Positions 53,509-61,704 of a stretch of DNA of 64,000 bases are shown one piece after another. The DNA is taken from NCBI GenBank assembly GCA_965276755.1, contig OZ255625.1, positions 2,852,001 to 2,916,000 on the forward strand, read 5' to 3'. How positions within the stretch are numbered: the first letter of the stretch is position 1; every line of letters begins with the position of its first letter. Source of the stretch: CAJCIS01 sp965276755 (GTDB lineage Bacteria > Pseudomonadota > Alphaproteobacteria > Acetobacterales > Acetobacteraceae). The position numbers and the translations under genes were made by a program. The notes below the pieces were generated by a model, which was not told where the DNA came from, searched no databases, and saw only the letters and a program-made list of their open reading frames with translations.

Positions 53509-54225
53509 TCACGCTCTTTCCTCGCTTTGGCGCGACAAGATTGAACTGAACTCGGCGCCGAAGCCTTCCAGGCGGCCGGCGAAACGGCCGATGCTCGTGC
53601 TGATCTGGTTGTAGGCCAGCACGGCAGGGATGGCGGCTACCAGGCCGATGGCGGTGGCGAACAAGGCTTCGGCAATGCCGGGAGCCACGACCGCCAAATT
53701 GGTGTTATGCATCGCAGCAATTGCCGAAAAACTGTGCATGATGCCCCACACCGTGCCGAACAGCCCAACGAACGGCGCAATCGATCCGATGGACGCCAGG
53801 AACACCATCCAGCGTTCCAGCCGTTCCATCTCCCTCGCCACGGTCACGTTCATCGCGCGGTCTATGCGGTCGTTCACGCTGCCGCGCGTCATATCCGCAC
53901 CAGCCACGCGCGCACTGCGGCGCCATTCGCCCATGGCTGCGCCGAAGACCGCCGCCATCGGGTGGGCCGGCCGCGCCCCCTCCTGCTCGAAGAGGTCTTC
54001 CAGGCTCCCGCCCGACCAGAAGCGGTCCTCGAACCCGTCTGCCAGGCGGTTCACCCGGCGCAAGGAGGTTAGCTTTTCAAACACGATCGCCCACACCCAG
54101 ACGCTGGCGCAAAGCAGCGCCACCATCACGAGTTTGACGACGATATCGGCCTGCATGAACAGGCTGATCAGCGAGAGGTCGCCACCGGGGGCGGCCAAAT
54201 TCACGGCATCCACCGCAGAGTTCAA
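53509..54225 (-). CDS. tolQ: TolQ proton channel component
   Basis: This 238-residue ExbB/TolQ protein has three spans: ADIVVKLVMVALLCASVWVW, the segment FLASIGSIAPFVGLFGTVWG and VAPGIAEALFATAIGLVAAI. The last two carry the conserved Gly/Thr and Glu-Ala residues of the proton path. The start is a TTG at 54225 that overlaps the ybgC stop (TTGA), so it is coupled to ybgC. Confidence 0.96.
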   Translation of the reverse strand: MNSAVDAVNLAAPGGDLSLISLFMQADIVVKLVMVALLCASVWVWAIVFEKLTSLRRVNRLADGFEDRFWSGGSLEDLFEQEGARPAHPMAAVFGAAMGEWRRSARVAGADMTRGSVNDRIDRAMNVTVAREMERLERWMVFLASIGSIAPFVGLFGTVWGIMHSFSAIAAMHNTNLAVVAPGIAEALFATAIGLVAAIPAVLAYNQISTSIGRFAGRLEGFGAEFSSILSRQSEERA

Positions 54226-54638
54226 GGCGTCTCGCTCCCGCGAAGGGCCAGCGCAGCGCGCCAGCGTGGTGGAATGCGCGCGGCCGTGCCGGTTGCGTGC
54301 CGCACGCAGGCCAGGAAAACCGTCGCACGGGCCAACGGCGTCTCGTCCAGGAAGAAATCCTGAGCCAAGGTCACGGTGGCGCCGGTTGCGGCCAAGGTGT
54401 CGGTGCGAATCGTGATCATGTCGTCCAGCCGCGCCGGGCGCAGATACTCTATTTGCACGCGCCGTACCATGAACATCACGCCATGTTCGTTCAGCATTGC
54501 GGCATGTGGCAGGCCGGCGTCACGCAGGGCTTCGGTGCGGGCGCGTTCGGCAAAACCGAGATAGGCGGCGTGGTACATCACGCCACCTGCGTCCGTATCT
54601 GCGAAATACACGCGCAGATTGTGATGGTGTGCGATCAT
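54222..54638 (-). CDS. ybgC: Tol-Pal associated acyl-CoA thioesterase YbgC
   Basis: This 138-residue hot-dog thioesterase has the 4HBT signature LRVYFADTDAGGVMYHAAYL with the catalytic Asp, followed by the RRVQIEYLRPARLDD strand. It hydrolyses short acyl-CoA or acyl-ACP esters and is regularly the first gene of tol-pal operons. The ATG overlaps the ruvB stop (ATGA). Confidence 0.95.
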   Translation of the reverse strand: MIAHHHNLRVYFADTDAGGVMYHAAYLGFAERARTEALRDAGLPHAAMLNEHGVMFMVRRVQIEYLRPARLDDMITIRTDTLAATGATVTLAQDFFLDETPLARATVFLACVRHATGTAARIPPRWRAALALRGSETP

Positions 54639-55720
54639 GACAAATCGTTTGGGGGCGGCTCGTCGCCGAGCAAATCGGCCAGGAGATCGGCTTGCGGCCG
54701 CGCCGGTGGCTTGAGGCCGAGGTGGCGCCAGCCCGGCTCGGCCAGCATGCGGCCGCGATTGGTGCGGAGGATGAAACCCTCCTGGATCAGGTAGGGCTCG
54801 ATCACGTCTTCCAGCGTGTCCCGCGCCTCGGCGAGTGCGGCGGCCAGCGTTTCCACGCCCACGGGGCCGCCTGCGTGGTGTTCGGCAATGCGGCGCAAAT
54901 AGCGGCGGTCGGCGGCATCCAGGCCGAGGCGATCGACCTCCAGGCGCGTCAATGCCGCATCCGCCGCGGCGCGATCGACGCGGGCCTGGCCGCCGACATG
55001 GGCAATGTCGCGCACGCGGCGCAGCAGGCGGCCGGCGATGCGCGGGGTGCCGCGGCTGCGGCGGGCGATTTCCGTGGCACCATCCGCAGTCAGGTACAGG
55101 CCTAGCTTTTCGGCGCCGCGGCTGACGATCAGGGTCAGTTCCTCGGGCGTGTAGAAGACCAGGCGCAGGGGGATGCCGAAGCGGTCGCGCAGCGGGGTAG
55201 CCAGCATGCCGGCCCTGGTGGTGGCACCTACCAGGGTGAAGGGTTGCAGATCGATGCGCAGAGCGCGCGCGGCAGGGCCTTCGCCGATGATGATGTCGAC
55301 CTGGAAATCCTCCATGGCGGGGTAGAGCACTTCCTCGATCGCCGGCTGGAGGCGGTGGATCTCATCGATGAAGAGCACGTCCCGCGGCTGGAGGTTGGTC
55401 AGGATGGCGACCAGATCGCCGGTGCGCTGGATGATGGGACCCGAGGTCGCGCGAAAGCCGACGCCGAGCTCGCGCGCCACGATCTGGGCGAGCGTGGTCT
55501 TGCCCAGGCCCGGCGGGCCGTGCAGCAGGACGTGATCCATGGCCTCGGTGCGGCTTCGGGCGGCGGCGATGAAGATGGCAAGGTTTTCGCGCGAGGCGCG
55601 TTGGCCGACGAACTCGGCGAGCGTTTGGGGGCGGAGGGAGGCTTCGGGGGCGTCGCCCGGGGCGCGCTCGGGGGAGAGCGTGCGGTCTTCTTCGGGGTTT
55701 TCGGGGGGGCGCGGCACCAA
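54635..55720 (-). CDS. ruvB: Holliday junction branch migration helicase subunit RuvB
   Basis: This 361-residue AAA+ motor has Walker A LLHGPPGLGKTTLA, Walker B VLFIDEIHRL, sensor I LVGATTRAGML, the arginine finger RDRFGIPLRL and the winged-helix C-terminus (GPVGVETLAAALAEARDTLE). With RuvA it drives branch migration of Holliday junctions. The start is TTG 55720 or the adjacent GTG 55717; neither has a strong ribosome-binding site. ruvA and ruvC are not in the window. It is the first gene of the ruvB-ybgC-tol-pal transcription unit. Confidence 0.97.
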   Translation of the reverse strand: MVPRPPENPEEDRTLSPERAPGDAPEASLRPQTLAEFVGQRASRENLAIFIAAARSRTEAMDHVLLHGPPGLGKTTLAQIVARELGVGFRATSGPIIQRTGDLVAILTNLQPRDVLFIDEIHRLQPAIEEVLYPAMEDFQVDIIIGEGPAARALRIDLQPFTLVGATTRAGMLATPLRDRFGIPLRLVFYTPEELTLIVSRGAEKLGLYLTADGATEIARRSRGTPRIAGRLLRRVRDIAHVGGQARVDRAAADAALTRLEVDRLGLDAADRRYLRRIAEHHAGGPVGVETLAAALAEARDTLEDVIEPYLIQEGFILRTNRGRMLAEPGWRHLGLKPPARPQADLLADLLGDEPPPNDLS

Positions 55721-55767
55721 GGCGGGGTAGCAGGGTTAGAACGAGTCGGAGGGTTAACACTAAGAAA

Positions 55768-55826
55768 GGCTGGGGGGAGATGTGGCTGACGTATACGTCA
55801 GCCCCCCGGACCCCCCCGTCGATTTT
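55768..55826 (+). repeat. Family A single arm with GTATAC tip between ruvB and the lipoprotein gene (A13)
   Basis: CTGGGGGGAGATGTG leads into the palindrome GGCTGACGTATACGTCAGCC (55784-55803), CCCCGG and ACCCCCCCGTCGATTTTA. It lies in the divergent gap upstream of two genes. The AAGGAG ribosome-binding site of the following gene starts three bases after it. Confidence 0.85.
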
Positions 55827-55840
55827 ATAAGGAGCATCAT

Positions 55841-56368
55841 ATGCGCTGGATTGTATTGCTTGGGTGTGTCGTGCTGGCCGGGTGCGGCAAGCCTGCGACC
55901 GTGCAAGAATTCGCCGGCACCACGCCGGCGTTCGATCCTCTGACATATTGGACCGGTCGCACGCAGTCCTGGGGCGTCGTGGAAAACCGCGGCGGCGGCC
56001 CTAGCGAAATCGTGCAAACCGATTGCGTGGGCGAGGCGGAGGGTCCGGACGGGCTGCACATGCGCCAGACGCTGACCGAGGGCGACGGCACGATTGCACA
56101 TCGCGACTGGCATTTACGCCGGGTCTCGCCGGGGCATTTCAGCGCGACGGCGAATGACATGGTGGGCACGGCGGAGGGCGTTGCGGTCGGACGGGCGTTT
56201 CACTGGAGCTGGGTTTGGGCGACCAAGCCGGGGAATGCGCTGTTCAATGTAACGATGTCACAATGGATGTATGGGATGGCGGATGGCACGATGATGAACC
56301 GCACCACCGTATCGAAGCTCGGGGTGATTGTGGCGGAGGTCAGCGAGCAATTCAGCCGGTCGCCGTGA
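55841..56368 (+). CDS. DUF3833-family lipoprotein
   Basis: The 175-residue protein has a lipoprotein signal peptide (MRWIVLLGCVVLAGCG, with the lipid-modified Cys at residue 15). The body matches the DUF3833 pattern: FAGTTPAFDPLTYWTGRTQS, the DWHLRRVSPGHFSATANDMV block, VGTAEG, and MYGMADGTMMNRTTVSKLGV near the end. The family is a lipocalin-like, outer-membrane-associated group of unknown function. AAGGAG at 55829-55834, six bases before the ATG, fixes the start. Confidence 0.8.
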   Translation: MRWIVLLGCVVLAGCGKPATVQEFAGTTPAFDPLTYWTGRTQSWGVVENRGGGPSEIVQTDCVGEAEGPDGLHMRQTLTEGDGTIAHRDWHLRRVSPGHFSATANDMVGTAEGVAVGRAFHWSWVWATKPGNALFNVTMSQWMYGMADGTMMNRTTVSKLGVIVAEVSEQFSRSP

Positions 56369-56411
56369 GGAATTGAGCAGCCGCGCGCATTACCAGCAGA
56401 AGCTCCAGGCG

Positions 56412-56951
56412 TCAGCGCATGTCACGGCCGCAGCCCTTACGCCGATCGGATTGGCACGTCTCGCGCGCGTCCTGGATCATCGCGCGCACATCGGCCGTCC
56501 TGGGAAACGCTGCCAGTAAATCCGCTGTGCACGCGCCGCCTGCACCATCGAGTCTGTTGGCCAGTTCTATGGATGCGTGACCGACGAAATACTCCGAATA
56601 ATGCTGTGCCAGCTTTGTCAGGATCGCGCAATAATCGGCGAAGCGCGACGTCTTGGAAAGCAGGCCGCGTTCGATCGCTTCATTGGCTGCCTCCGCCGGA
56701 TCGGCCGGTTGCCGGACGTGAGACATCGTGCTGGGGACATCACGCCGCAGTATCACCATGAAAGCGCGCGCGATATCGCGTATTGCTGCGCATGCCTCCG
56801 TACCACAACCGCCATATGTGCGATTTGCCTCGTTCACCTCTGCCTGCGTGGCTGGGCCATTCAGAATATCAGGATAGATGTCTTGCGATGCAACGGCTGG
56901 CAGGGCTGCCACAATAAGGACCGCGAGCGCCAGCGCCGCTCTAGCGGACAT
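56412..56951 (-). CDS. Small secreted protein of unknown function
   Basis: I do not recognise the family. The 179-residue product has a signal peptide (ALALAVLIVAALPAVASQ) and seven or so cysteines in the mature part, several in pairs (GGCGTEAC, GGACTADL, TCQSDRRKGCGR), so it is probably disulfide-bonded in the periplasm. It has helical segments such as FADYCAILTKLAQHYSEYFV. The start overlaps the upstream hydrolase-like gene by eleven bases, so the two are probably co-transcribed. Confidence 0.6.
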   Translation of the reverse strand: MSARAALALAVLIVAALPAVASQDIYPDILNGPATQAEVNEANRTYGGCGTEACAAIRDIARAFMVILRRDVPSTMSHVRQPADPAEAANEAIERGLLSKTSRFADYCAILTKLAQHYSEYFVGHASIELANRLDGAGGACTADLLAAFPRTADVRAMIQDARETCQSDRRKGCGRDMR

Positions 56952-57567
56952 GACCTTGTCCGCCTTGGCGATAGAATTTGAAGACGCTCTCGGCTACACC
57001 TGTGACGGTCTGCTGCGTCATGCCGCTGACCCAGCCAGGCTGGTAATTTTGCACGGTGTTGCCGTCGTCGTCCACGACGCCGGGCACTGTCTCGAGCCCT
57101 CCCCCGATGTCCCGGTTCTTCGTTGCGTCCCCGGCTTTCGGCATGGCCTGCGGCGTGTAGAAATGGGTGCTGCCGCTAGTAGGGTCCAAGATTGTGCCAC
57201 CGAGAATGCCACGTGCCGTTGCGAGCTGTGAGGCGTGCGGCGCCTTGCCGTGCCTGAAGGCCGGGCTCCAGACCTGGTCCACTGCGGTCGCCTTGTTGCG
57301 TTTCATGCGGTTCACGACGACCCATCCGACCGCTGTTTCTGCGGCCGGCCCCTGGCGGCCGGCCTCCGTCGCGATCAAGGCGGCGAGTTCGTGTACGTTG
57401 CGCTCGAGGCGGTGCCGAGCCTTCGCGTCGGCAACCTTGCCGCCGGTGGCCGAGGTGGCTGCCGGTACTGATTGTGTTGGGATAGTAATTCCAATCAGGT
57501 TGCCGCAAGAGTTTGCCGCACTGCCGCTCTTCGGACAAGCCAAGGCATTGCGGACGTAACGAGGCAT
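56941..57567 (-). CDS. SleB-like cell wall hydrolase domain protein (tentative)
   Basis: The central part of this 208-residue protein (AALIATEAGRQGPAAETAVG, WVVVNRMKR, then HGKAPHASQLATARGILGG and STHFYTPQ) resembles the hydrolase_2/SleB fold, with the glutamate of ATEAG as the likely catalytic acid. Such enzymes cleave peptidoglycan. There is no clear signal peptide; the N-terminus is unremarkable up to residue 45. It overlaps the secreted-protein gene at 56412-56951. Assignment is by pattern only and might instead reflect a phage- or secretion-associated lysozyme-like protein. Confidence 0.55.
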   Translation of the reverse strand: MPRYVRNALACPKSGSAANSCGNLIGITIPTQSVPAATSATGGKVADAKARHRLERNVHELAALIATEAGRQGPAAETAVGWVVVNRMKRNKATAVDQVWSPAFRHGKAPHASQLATARGILGGTILDPTSGSTHFYTPQAMPKAGDATKNRDIGGGLETVPGVVDDDGNTVQNYQPGWVSGMTQQTVTGVAESVFKFYRQGGQGHVR

Positions 57568-57598
57568 CGTCTTCGACCTGGATTGGCCGCGGCAGAAT

Positions 57599-58063
57599 TC
57601 ATTGCAGGTCAGGCTGGAATGATTCGTCCCCCGTGCGCGGGCGCATAGTGCTCGAGCCGCGAAATGCGGCAGCCAACGCTAGCGGGTGCCCGATCAGCCG
57701 ACCGTCTCGCGTCACCAGCAAAAACCTTTCGCATTGCGCCTGCGCCATCAGCAGGTCGTCAAACGGATCATGGTGCGACAGCGCCTGCTCGAGCTGGGTG
57801 ACGGCGTGTTCGGCCGTCAGCGCCAACAGTCTAACTGGCTGGGCGCGCAGCATTGCCAGCGCGCGCGCCGGATCGATCGGCCCCTTGCGTCCGCCGCCTG
57901 CATACAGCGCCTGCCACTTCAGCCGCATTTCCCAAACCGAGACCGCGCTGACGAAAAGCGGCGCCGGCGGATCGGCCAGGAAGCCGCGTTCTGCCGAGGT
58001 AAAACGTCCCGGCGCACCGGCCAGGGCATAAGCGTAATGCGTATCCAGCAACAGGCCCAGCAC
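57599..58063 (-). CDS. PIN-domain toxin (VapC-like ribonuclease)
   Basis: The 154-residue protein has all the acidic positions of a PIN nuclease: GLLLDTHYAYAL, SVSVWEMRLK, HHDPFDDLLMAQA and LLVTRDGRLIGHP. It probably cuts RNA when released from its antitoxin. It starts at GTG 58063, three bases after the stop of the antitoxin gene. The active-site pattern is intact although the antitoxin frame is broken. The C-terminal tail of 25 residues is longer than usual. Confidence 0.82.
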   Translation of the reverse strand: MLGLLLDTHYAYALAGAPGRFTSAERGFLADPPAPLFVSAVSVWEMRLKWQALYAGGGRKGPIDPARALAMLRAQPVRLLALTAEHAVTQLEQALSHHDPFDDLLMAQAQCERFLLVTRDGRLIGHPLALAAAFRGSSTMRPRTGDESFQPDLQ

Positions 58064-58066
58064 GCG

Positions 58067-58322
58067 CTACTCCAGGCCAAGCACCCGGCGGCTCAAAGCA
58101 GGGTCGTCCAGGCTGTCATCCCAGGCCGGGCCGTCCTCGGCTAAGCCCAAGGCCGCGCGGTCGTGAGACAATAGAGCGAAGTCTATGCCTTGGACCGGAC
58201 TGGACCTTGCCAGATCGGCCAGGGCCTTGCGAGCAAGCGCCTCGACAGAGGTGTTGCGTTCGGCCGCGACACAGCGTGGCGTGGACATCTGCTGGCAAGT
58301 TGCGGATGACGACAGCGGGCAT
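58067..58322 (-). pseudogene. FitA/VapB-like ribbon-helix-helix antitoxin, frameshifted
   Basis: The ATG at 58322 starts MPAVVIRNLPADVHATL, the classic ribbon-helix-helix N-terminus, but that frame then goes off. The expected continuation (RNTSVEALARKALADLAR, then the toxin-neutralising tail) is in a different frame running to the TAG at 58067. The span is 256 bases, which is 85 codons plus one, so a single extra base near 58270 explains it. An internal ATG at 58288 would lack the DNA-binding strand. It could be a real mutation, a sequencing error or, less likely, programmed frameshifting. Confidence 0.72.
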
Positions 58323-58455
58323 CGAGGTAGCCTATTGATATCTGGCTGATATCACACTTGGCTATTAAATGCAAGCGCAGCTACAACGTGAATCTTGCAG
58401 GCGGCTTGTCACGGGCACGACCGTGACGCTGCCCGCGAGGCAGAACGCCGCCACC

Positions 58456-59079
58456 CTACTCGTCAAAGGGCGCATTGTTTAACAAGGTCTGTGCGTCAGG
58501 CAGCGACATGGCCGACCGATTTAGCTCAATGTGGCTGCAGATATGAAAGAAGTGCTTGTAAGGCTGCTTGCTGTCGAGTTCCTTTGTGAGCACGTCATTG
58601 AACGCCAGCTTGAAGTTCAGTCTCGGGTAGCGCCGGAGGATTTCGGCGACGTCGGCCGCCTCCAGCTTTGCGCCTGCCACGCCCACAACGTCGTAAAGGA
58701 TGCCAAGCTCCATCAGGCGGCTGGTATCGTCACGGAAAAGATTGATATCCCAGGTATGTAGCGCGATGTTATCCCAAACGTTCTGTGCACGCTCGCGCGC
58801 AACACCTTTTTCGACGAGAAACGTCCGTGCCGCGCCTGCTCCCTCAATTTCGAAGCGGTGCGCGCCGGGCGCGTGATCGGTCAGTCCCAGGTCGTGCAGC
58901 ACGGAGGAGAGAAACAGCAATTCGCTATCGACCTTAGAGCCTTCACTCTGCGCGAAAAGCTCACTGAACCAGTAGCACCGCATCACGTGGTTGAAGAGAA
59001 CGTCACTGGACGCTGACCGTGCGAGCTCCTCTGCCTGACGAACGATGCTGCTATCCGGAACCCTGATATTTGCGATCAT
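58456..59079 (-). CDS. HD-domain hydrolase, cyanamide-hydratase-like
   Basis: This 207-residue protein has the HD-fold metal ligands FNHVMRCYWF and SSVLHDLGLTDH, followed by RFEIEGAGAARTFL, the arrangement seen in cyanamide-hydratase-like HD proteins. It probably hydrates or hydrolyses a small nitrile, amide or phosphate compound; the real substrate is unknown. ATG 59079 has AGGGA a few bases upstream, and a TTG at 59109 is less likely. It stands alone next to the photosynthesis genes. Confidence 0.75.
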   Translation of the reverse strand: MIANIRVPDSSIVRQAEELARSASSDVLFNHVMRCYWFSELFAQSEGSKVDSELLFLSSVLHDLGLTDHAPGAHRFEIEGAGAARTFLVEKGVARERAQNVWDNIALHTWDINLFRDDTSRLMELGILYDVVGVAGAKLEAADVAEILRRYPRLNFKLAFNDVLTKELDSKQPYKHFFHICSHIELNRSAMSLPDAQTLLNNAPFDE

Positions 59080-59109
59080 CAATGCATCCCTATTAAAATC
59101 GGTTTCCAA

Positions 59110-59155
59110 AGGCCGCCGGCCTTTGGTGGGATCTGGGGCAAAGCCCCAGAGTCTT
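59110..59155. repeat. Family B-like hairpins before crtC 3' end
   Basis: AGGCCGCCGGCCTTTGGTGG and ATCTGGGGCAAAGCCCCAGAG form two short G-C hairpins between the crtC stop and the HD gene. The second has the CTGGGG/CCCCAG stem of family B with a different tip (CAAAG). Confidence 0.5.
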
Positions 59156-59163
59156 TGCCGAGA

Positions 59164-60108
59164 TCAGAACCGCCGAGGCGCCTTGAACGGCAGCATCAGC
59201 CGCATCCAATGCGTGTCGAACCGGTCCAGCGACAAGCCTTCCTGCACGCCGACCACGCGCTGCCCCAGCAACTCCGTCTCCACCACGCAGCGCCCATAGA
59301 ACGGCGCATCCTCCAGCGTCTGCACCAGCCGCGCGGCACCATCGGAGCGCACGCTGCGCGCCAGCCCCCAGAAACTCCGCGGCAAGGCACGCACCGGCGG
59401 TGCCTCGAACGGCTCCGCCCGCCCGTCCGCGCCATAACGCAGCGCAACGCCCAACGCGCTGCCGTCGCGCCGCGCCACATCGTAGGTCACCGCAGCACCT
59501 TCGCCGAACGGCGCGCGGCACCATGTCCAATGCGCGAAATCCGCCTCCAGCGGGCGCGCGCCCCAATTGCAATCGAAATAGCCATTGCCCGACCAGGACC
59601 GCCCCGGCGTTTCCAGCGCCACCTCCACGCGCGCACACGGCGCAATCGGGCTCCAGCCGTGCAACCCCGCCGCATCCAGCGCCACCACGTGGCTGGCCAT
59701 CGCTACGGGATGCACGCGCACCCGTCCGCGAATGCGCCGCGGCACGGGTGCGGTCACCTCATCGATAGTGATCGTCAGCCCCGCGCCATCCCAACGCATC
59801 GCACTACGGCCAATGCGTAACGATTCTGCATCGCGCGAAACAGCGGCCGCGGAACGCTCCGTCATTGCCCAGCGCTTTCCGCCCGCGCCGTACAACGCCA
59901 CGTTCATAGCGCAATGGTTTTCCGCGGGTGCGGCGCCACGCCGGCGCGCCCAGGCATACCACGGCGAAAACACGCTACCGACGAACGCAATGATCGTCAG
60001 CCCATGCGCGCCGTCATCGCTCAATGCATCGACGTACCACCACGCGTAACCGCCATCCGCAACGGGCGTGCTGAAATCAGGTCGTCCAGGACCGAAGCTG
60101 CCGCCAAT
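59164..60108 (-). CDS. crtC: Acyclic carotenoid 1,2-hydratase
   Basis: CrtC adds water to the 1,2 double bond of neurosporene or lycopene in spheroidene/spirilloxanthin synthesis. The conserved GGYAWWYVDALSDDG, LTIIAFVGSVFSPWYAWARR, GNGYFDCNWGARPLE and THWMRLMLPF blocks are present. The start is unresolved: no ATG, GTG or TTG is in frame between the end of crtD and the conserved N-terminus. The nearest standard codon is a GTG about 350 bases inside crtD. The coordinate given is an ATT at 60108, which yields a normal N-terminus and an 88-base overlap with crtD. Translation could be coupled to crtD. Confidence 0.85.
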   Translation of the reverse strand: MGGSFGPGRPDFSTPVADGGYAWWYVDALSDDGAHGLTIIAFVGSVFSPWYAWARRRGAAPAENHCAMNVALYGAGGKRWAMTERSAAAVSRDAESLRIGRSAMRWDGAGLTITIDEVTAPVPRRIRGRVRVHPVAMASHVVALDAAGLHGWSPIAPCARVEVALETPGRSWSGNGYFDCNWGARPLEADFAHWTWCRAPFGEGAAVTYDVARRDGSALGVALRYGADGRAEPFEAPPVRALPRSFWGLARSVRSDGAARLVQTLEDAPFYGRCVVETELLGQRVVGVQEGLSLDRFDTHWMRLMLPFKAPRRF

Positions 60109-61547
60109 CGACCCGAAAGGGCCGCCATCGGCACGCCCGCTCCCGGGTGAGCCGAGCCCCCCGCCAGATAAAGGCCCGCCACCTTCGTGCGCGAGCCCGG
60201 CCGGCGGAACGAGGCTTGACTTCCATGCGTCGCCGCCCCGTACAGCGCCCCCCCCGTCCCCGGGAACAGCGCGTGAAATTCCTCCGGCCCCGTCATCACC
60301 GGCTCGCCCATCGCGCGCAGGGCCAGCCCGCATTGCCCCAGCCTGTTCAGCATCTGACCCTGGCACGCGGCGATCTCCCCTTCACTCGGCGGCCGAGCAT
60401 CGCCGTTCGGCGGCGCGTTGACCAGCAGCAGCAGGCGCTCGGTTGCGTCCGGTGCGGCGTCCGTGGCGCCGCGGTCCTGCGCGCAGAGATAAACGGTCGG
60501 GTCGCGCGGCAGCGCCCCGCGCGCAAAGATCGCGTCGAATTCGTCGCAATAGGCGCTGCCGAAGAAAACATTGTGATGCTGCAAGGCAAAGCCTGAAACG
60601 TCCGCCGCCAGGCCCCAGGTGAGCGCGGAGAGCGAGCGTGCCCCTGGCGGCGCCACCGCGTTGCGAACCGGCGCGCCCAGCAGCCCGGCACTCAGCGCGG
60701 CAGCGTCGCCCGCCATGATTACGGCGTCCGCGCCGATCACCTCGCCATCGGCCAGGCGCACCCCGCAGGCCCGGCCCGCGGTCACCTCGATGGCCGCCAC
60801 GTCCGCCCCGGTTCGCACGATCACGCCCAAACTCGCGGCCACCTCCGCCAATGAGAACGCCAACGCGGCCATGCCGCCGTCCACGCGCCAGACACCCGCA
60901 CGTTCCACATGCGCAATCAGCATCAAGGTCGCCGGTGCGAGGTAGGGCGAGGATCCGCTATAGGTGCTGTAGCGCGCAAACAATTGCCGCAGCCTGGGGT
61001 CGGCGAAACTGCGCGCGACCTCCCGCCACAGCGTGGAAAATGCGGCGATCCCCAGCATTTCCGCAACCCCTGCCCGCCGCACCAAAGCCCACGCCGAGCC
61101 GGGCTGCTGCGCGCGCAGAAATGGGCGCTCGAGGGCTTGGTAAATCTTGTGTCCACGCGCGGCAAAGCGCCGATAACCGGCGGCATCGCGCGCGCCGGCA
61201 AAGCGGCCGATCGCGTCGGCCGAAGCATCGAGATCGGCGAACAGATCGAGCGTGGGGCCGCGATCCCAGGCGTGGCGCGCGAGCACGGGCAGCGGGCTCA
61301 GCCCGACATGGCTGGTGAGCGAGGTGCCGGCCGCGGCGAAAATCTCCTCGAACACCCAGCGCATCGTGAAGACTGTCGGGCCGGCATCGACGGGACCTGC
61401 GGGCGTTTGGATTTGGCGGATTTTGCCGCCTACGTTGGGGGCGCGTTCCAGGATTGTGACGGGCAAGCCGGCGGCGGCGAGCATGATGGCGGCGGTCAGG
61501 CCGCCCGCGCCGGCACCGATAACTAAGACTTGGGGGGAATGTGCCAT
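60021..61547 (-). CDS. crtD: Hydroxyneurosporene/methoxyneurosporene desaturase
   Basis: The 508-residue flavin-dependent CrtI-type enzyme introduces the 3,4 double bond in acyclic xanthophylls. It has the dinucleotide-binding motif VLVIGAGAGGLTAAIMLAA, LERAPNVGGKIR, GPTVFTMRWVFEEIF and the C-terminal GLYLAGGSAHPGAGVPMAAL. The start ATG (61547) and the first five codons (MAHSPQ) belong to a family A arm, whose GGGGGGAATGGCACATTCC places an ATG in frame. It overlaps crtC downstream and is divergent from crtE. Confidence 0.94.
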   Translation of the reverse strand: MAHSPQVLVIGAGAGGLTAAIMLAAAGLPVTILERAPNVGGKIRQIQTPAGPVDAGPTVFTMRWVFEEIFAAAGTSLTSHVGLSPLPVLARHAWDRGPTLDLFADLDASADAIGRFAGARDAAGYRRFAARGHKIYQALERPFLRAQQPGSAWALVRRAGVAEMLGIAAFSTLWREVARSFADPRLRQLFARYSTYSGSSPYLAPATLMLIAHVERAGVWRVDGGMAALAFSLAEVAASLGVIVRTGADVAAIEVTAGRACGVRLADGEVIGADAVIMAGDAAALSAGLLGAPVRNAVAPPGARSLSALTWGLAADVSGFALQHHNVFFGSAYCDEFDAIFARGALPRDPTVYLCAQDRGATDAAPDATERLLLLVNAPPNGDARPPSEGEIAACQGQMLNRLGQCGLALRAMGEPVMTGPEEFHALFPGTGGALYGAATHGSQASFRRPGSRTKVAGLYLAGGSAHPGAGVPMAALSGRLAAASVLDDLISARPLRMAVTRGGTSMH

Positions 61548-61636
61548 TCCCCCCAAACCCCCCGTCATCAGTTTGGATCGGGCTCGTCTTAAAAATCGAC
61601 GGGGGGTCTGGGGGGAATGGCACATTCCCCCCAGTT
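61529..61636. repeat. Family A element with AATGGCACATT tips, at the crtD start (A14)
   Basis: CTTGGGGGGAATGTGCCATTC with CCCCCAAACCCCCCGTCATC, a loop, then ATCGACGGGGGGTCTGGGGG with GAATGGCACATTCCCCCCAG. Both tips read GAATGTGCCATTC/GAATGGCACATTC, against GATGTGCCATC elsewhere: an A-T pair has been added on both sides. The left arm overlaps the first codons of crtD. Confidence 0.88.
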
Positions 61637-61652
61637 CTTCCCTTGACTTATG

Positions 61653-61670
61653 TGTAAACCTGCCCTGACA
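61653..61670. promoter_or_regulatory. PpsR/CrtJ-type operator TGT-N12-ACA upstream of crtE
   Basis: TGTAAACCTGCCCTGACA is an exact TGT-N12-ACA site 34 bases before the crtE ATG. PpsR/CrtJ represses photosynthesis genes aerobically through such sites. It resembles the bchC-proximal site at 63735-63752 (TGTAA at one end, CTGACA at the other). It probably also affects crtD on the other strand. Confidence 0.7.
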
Positions 61671-61704
61671 CTGTCTGACGGTTCTTTCTGACAGAGGCTC
61701 AGCC

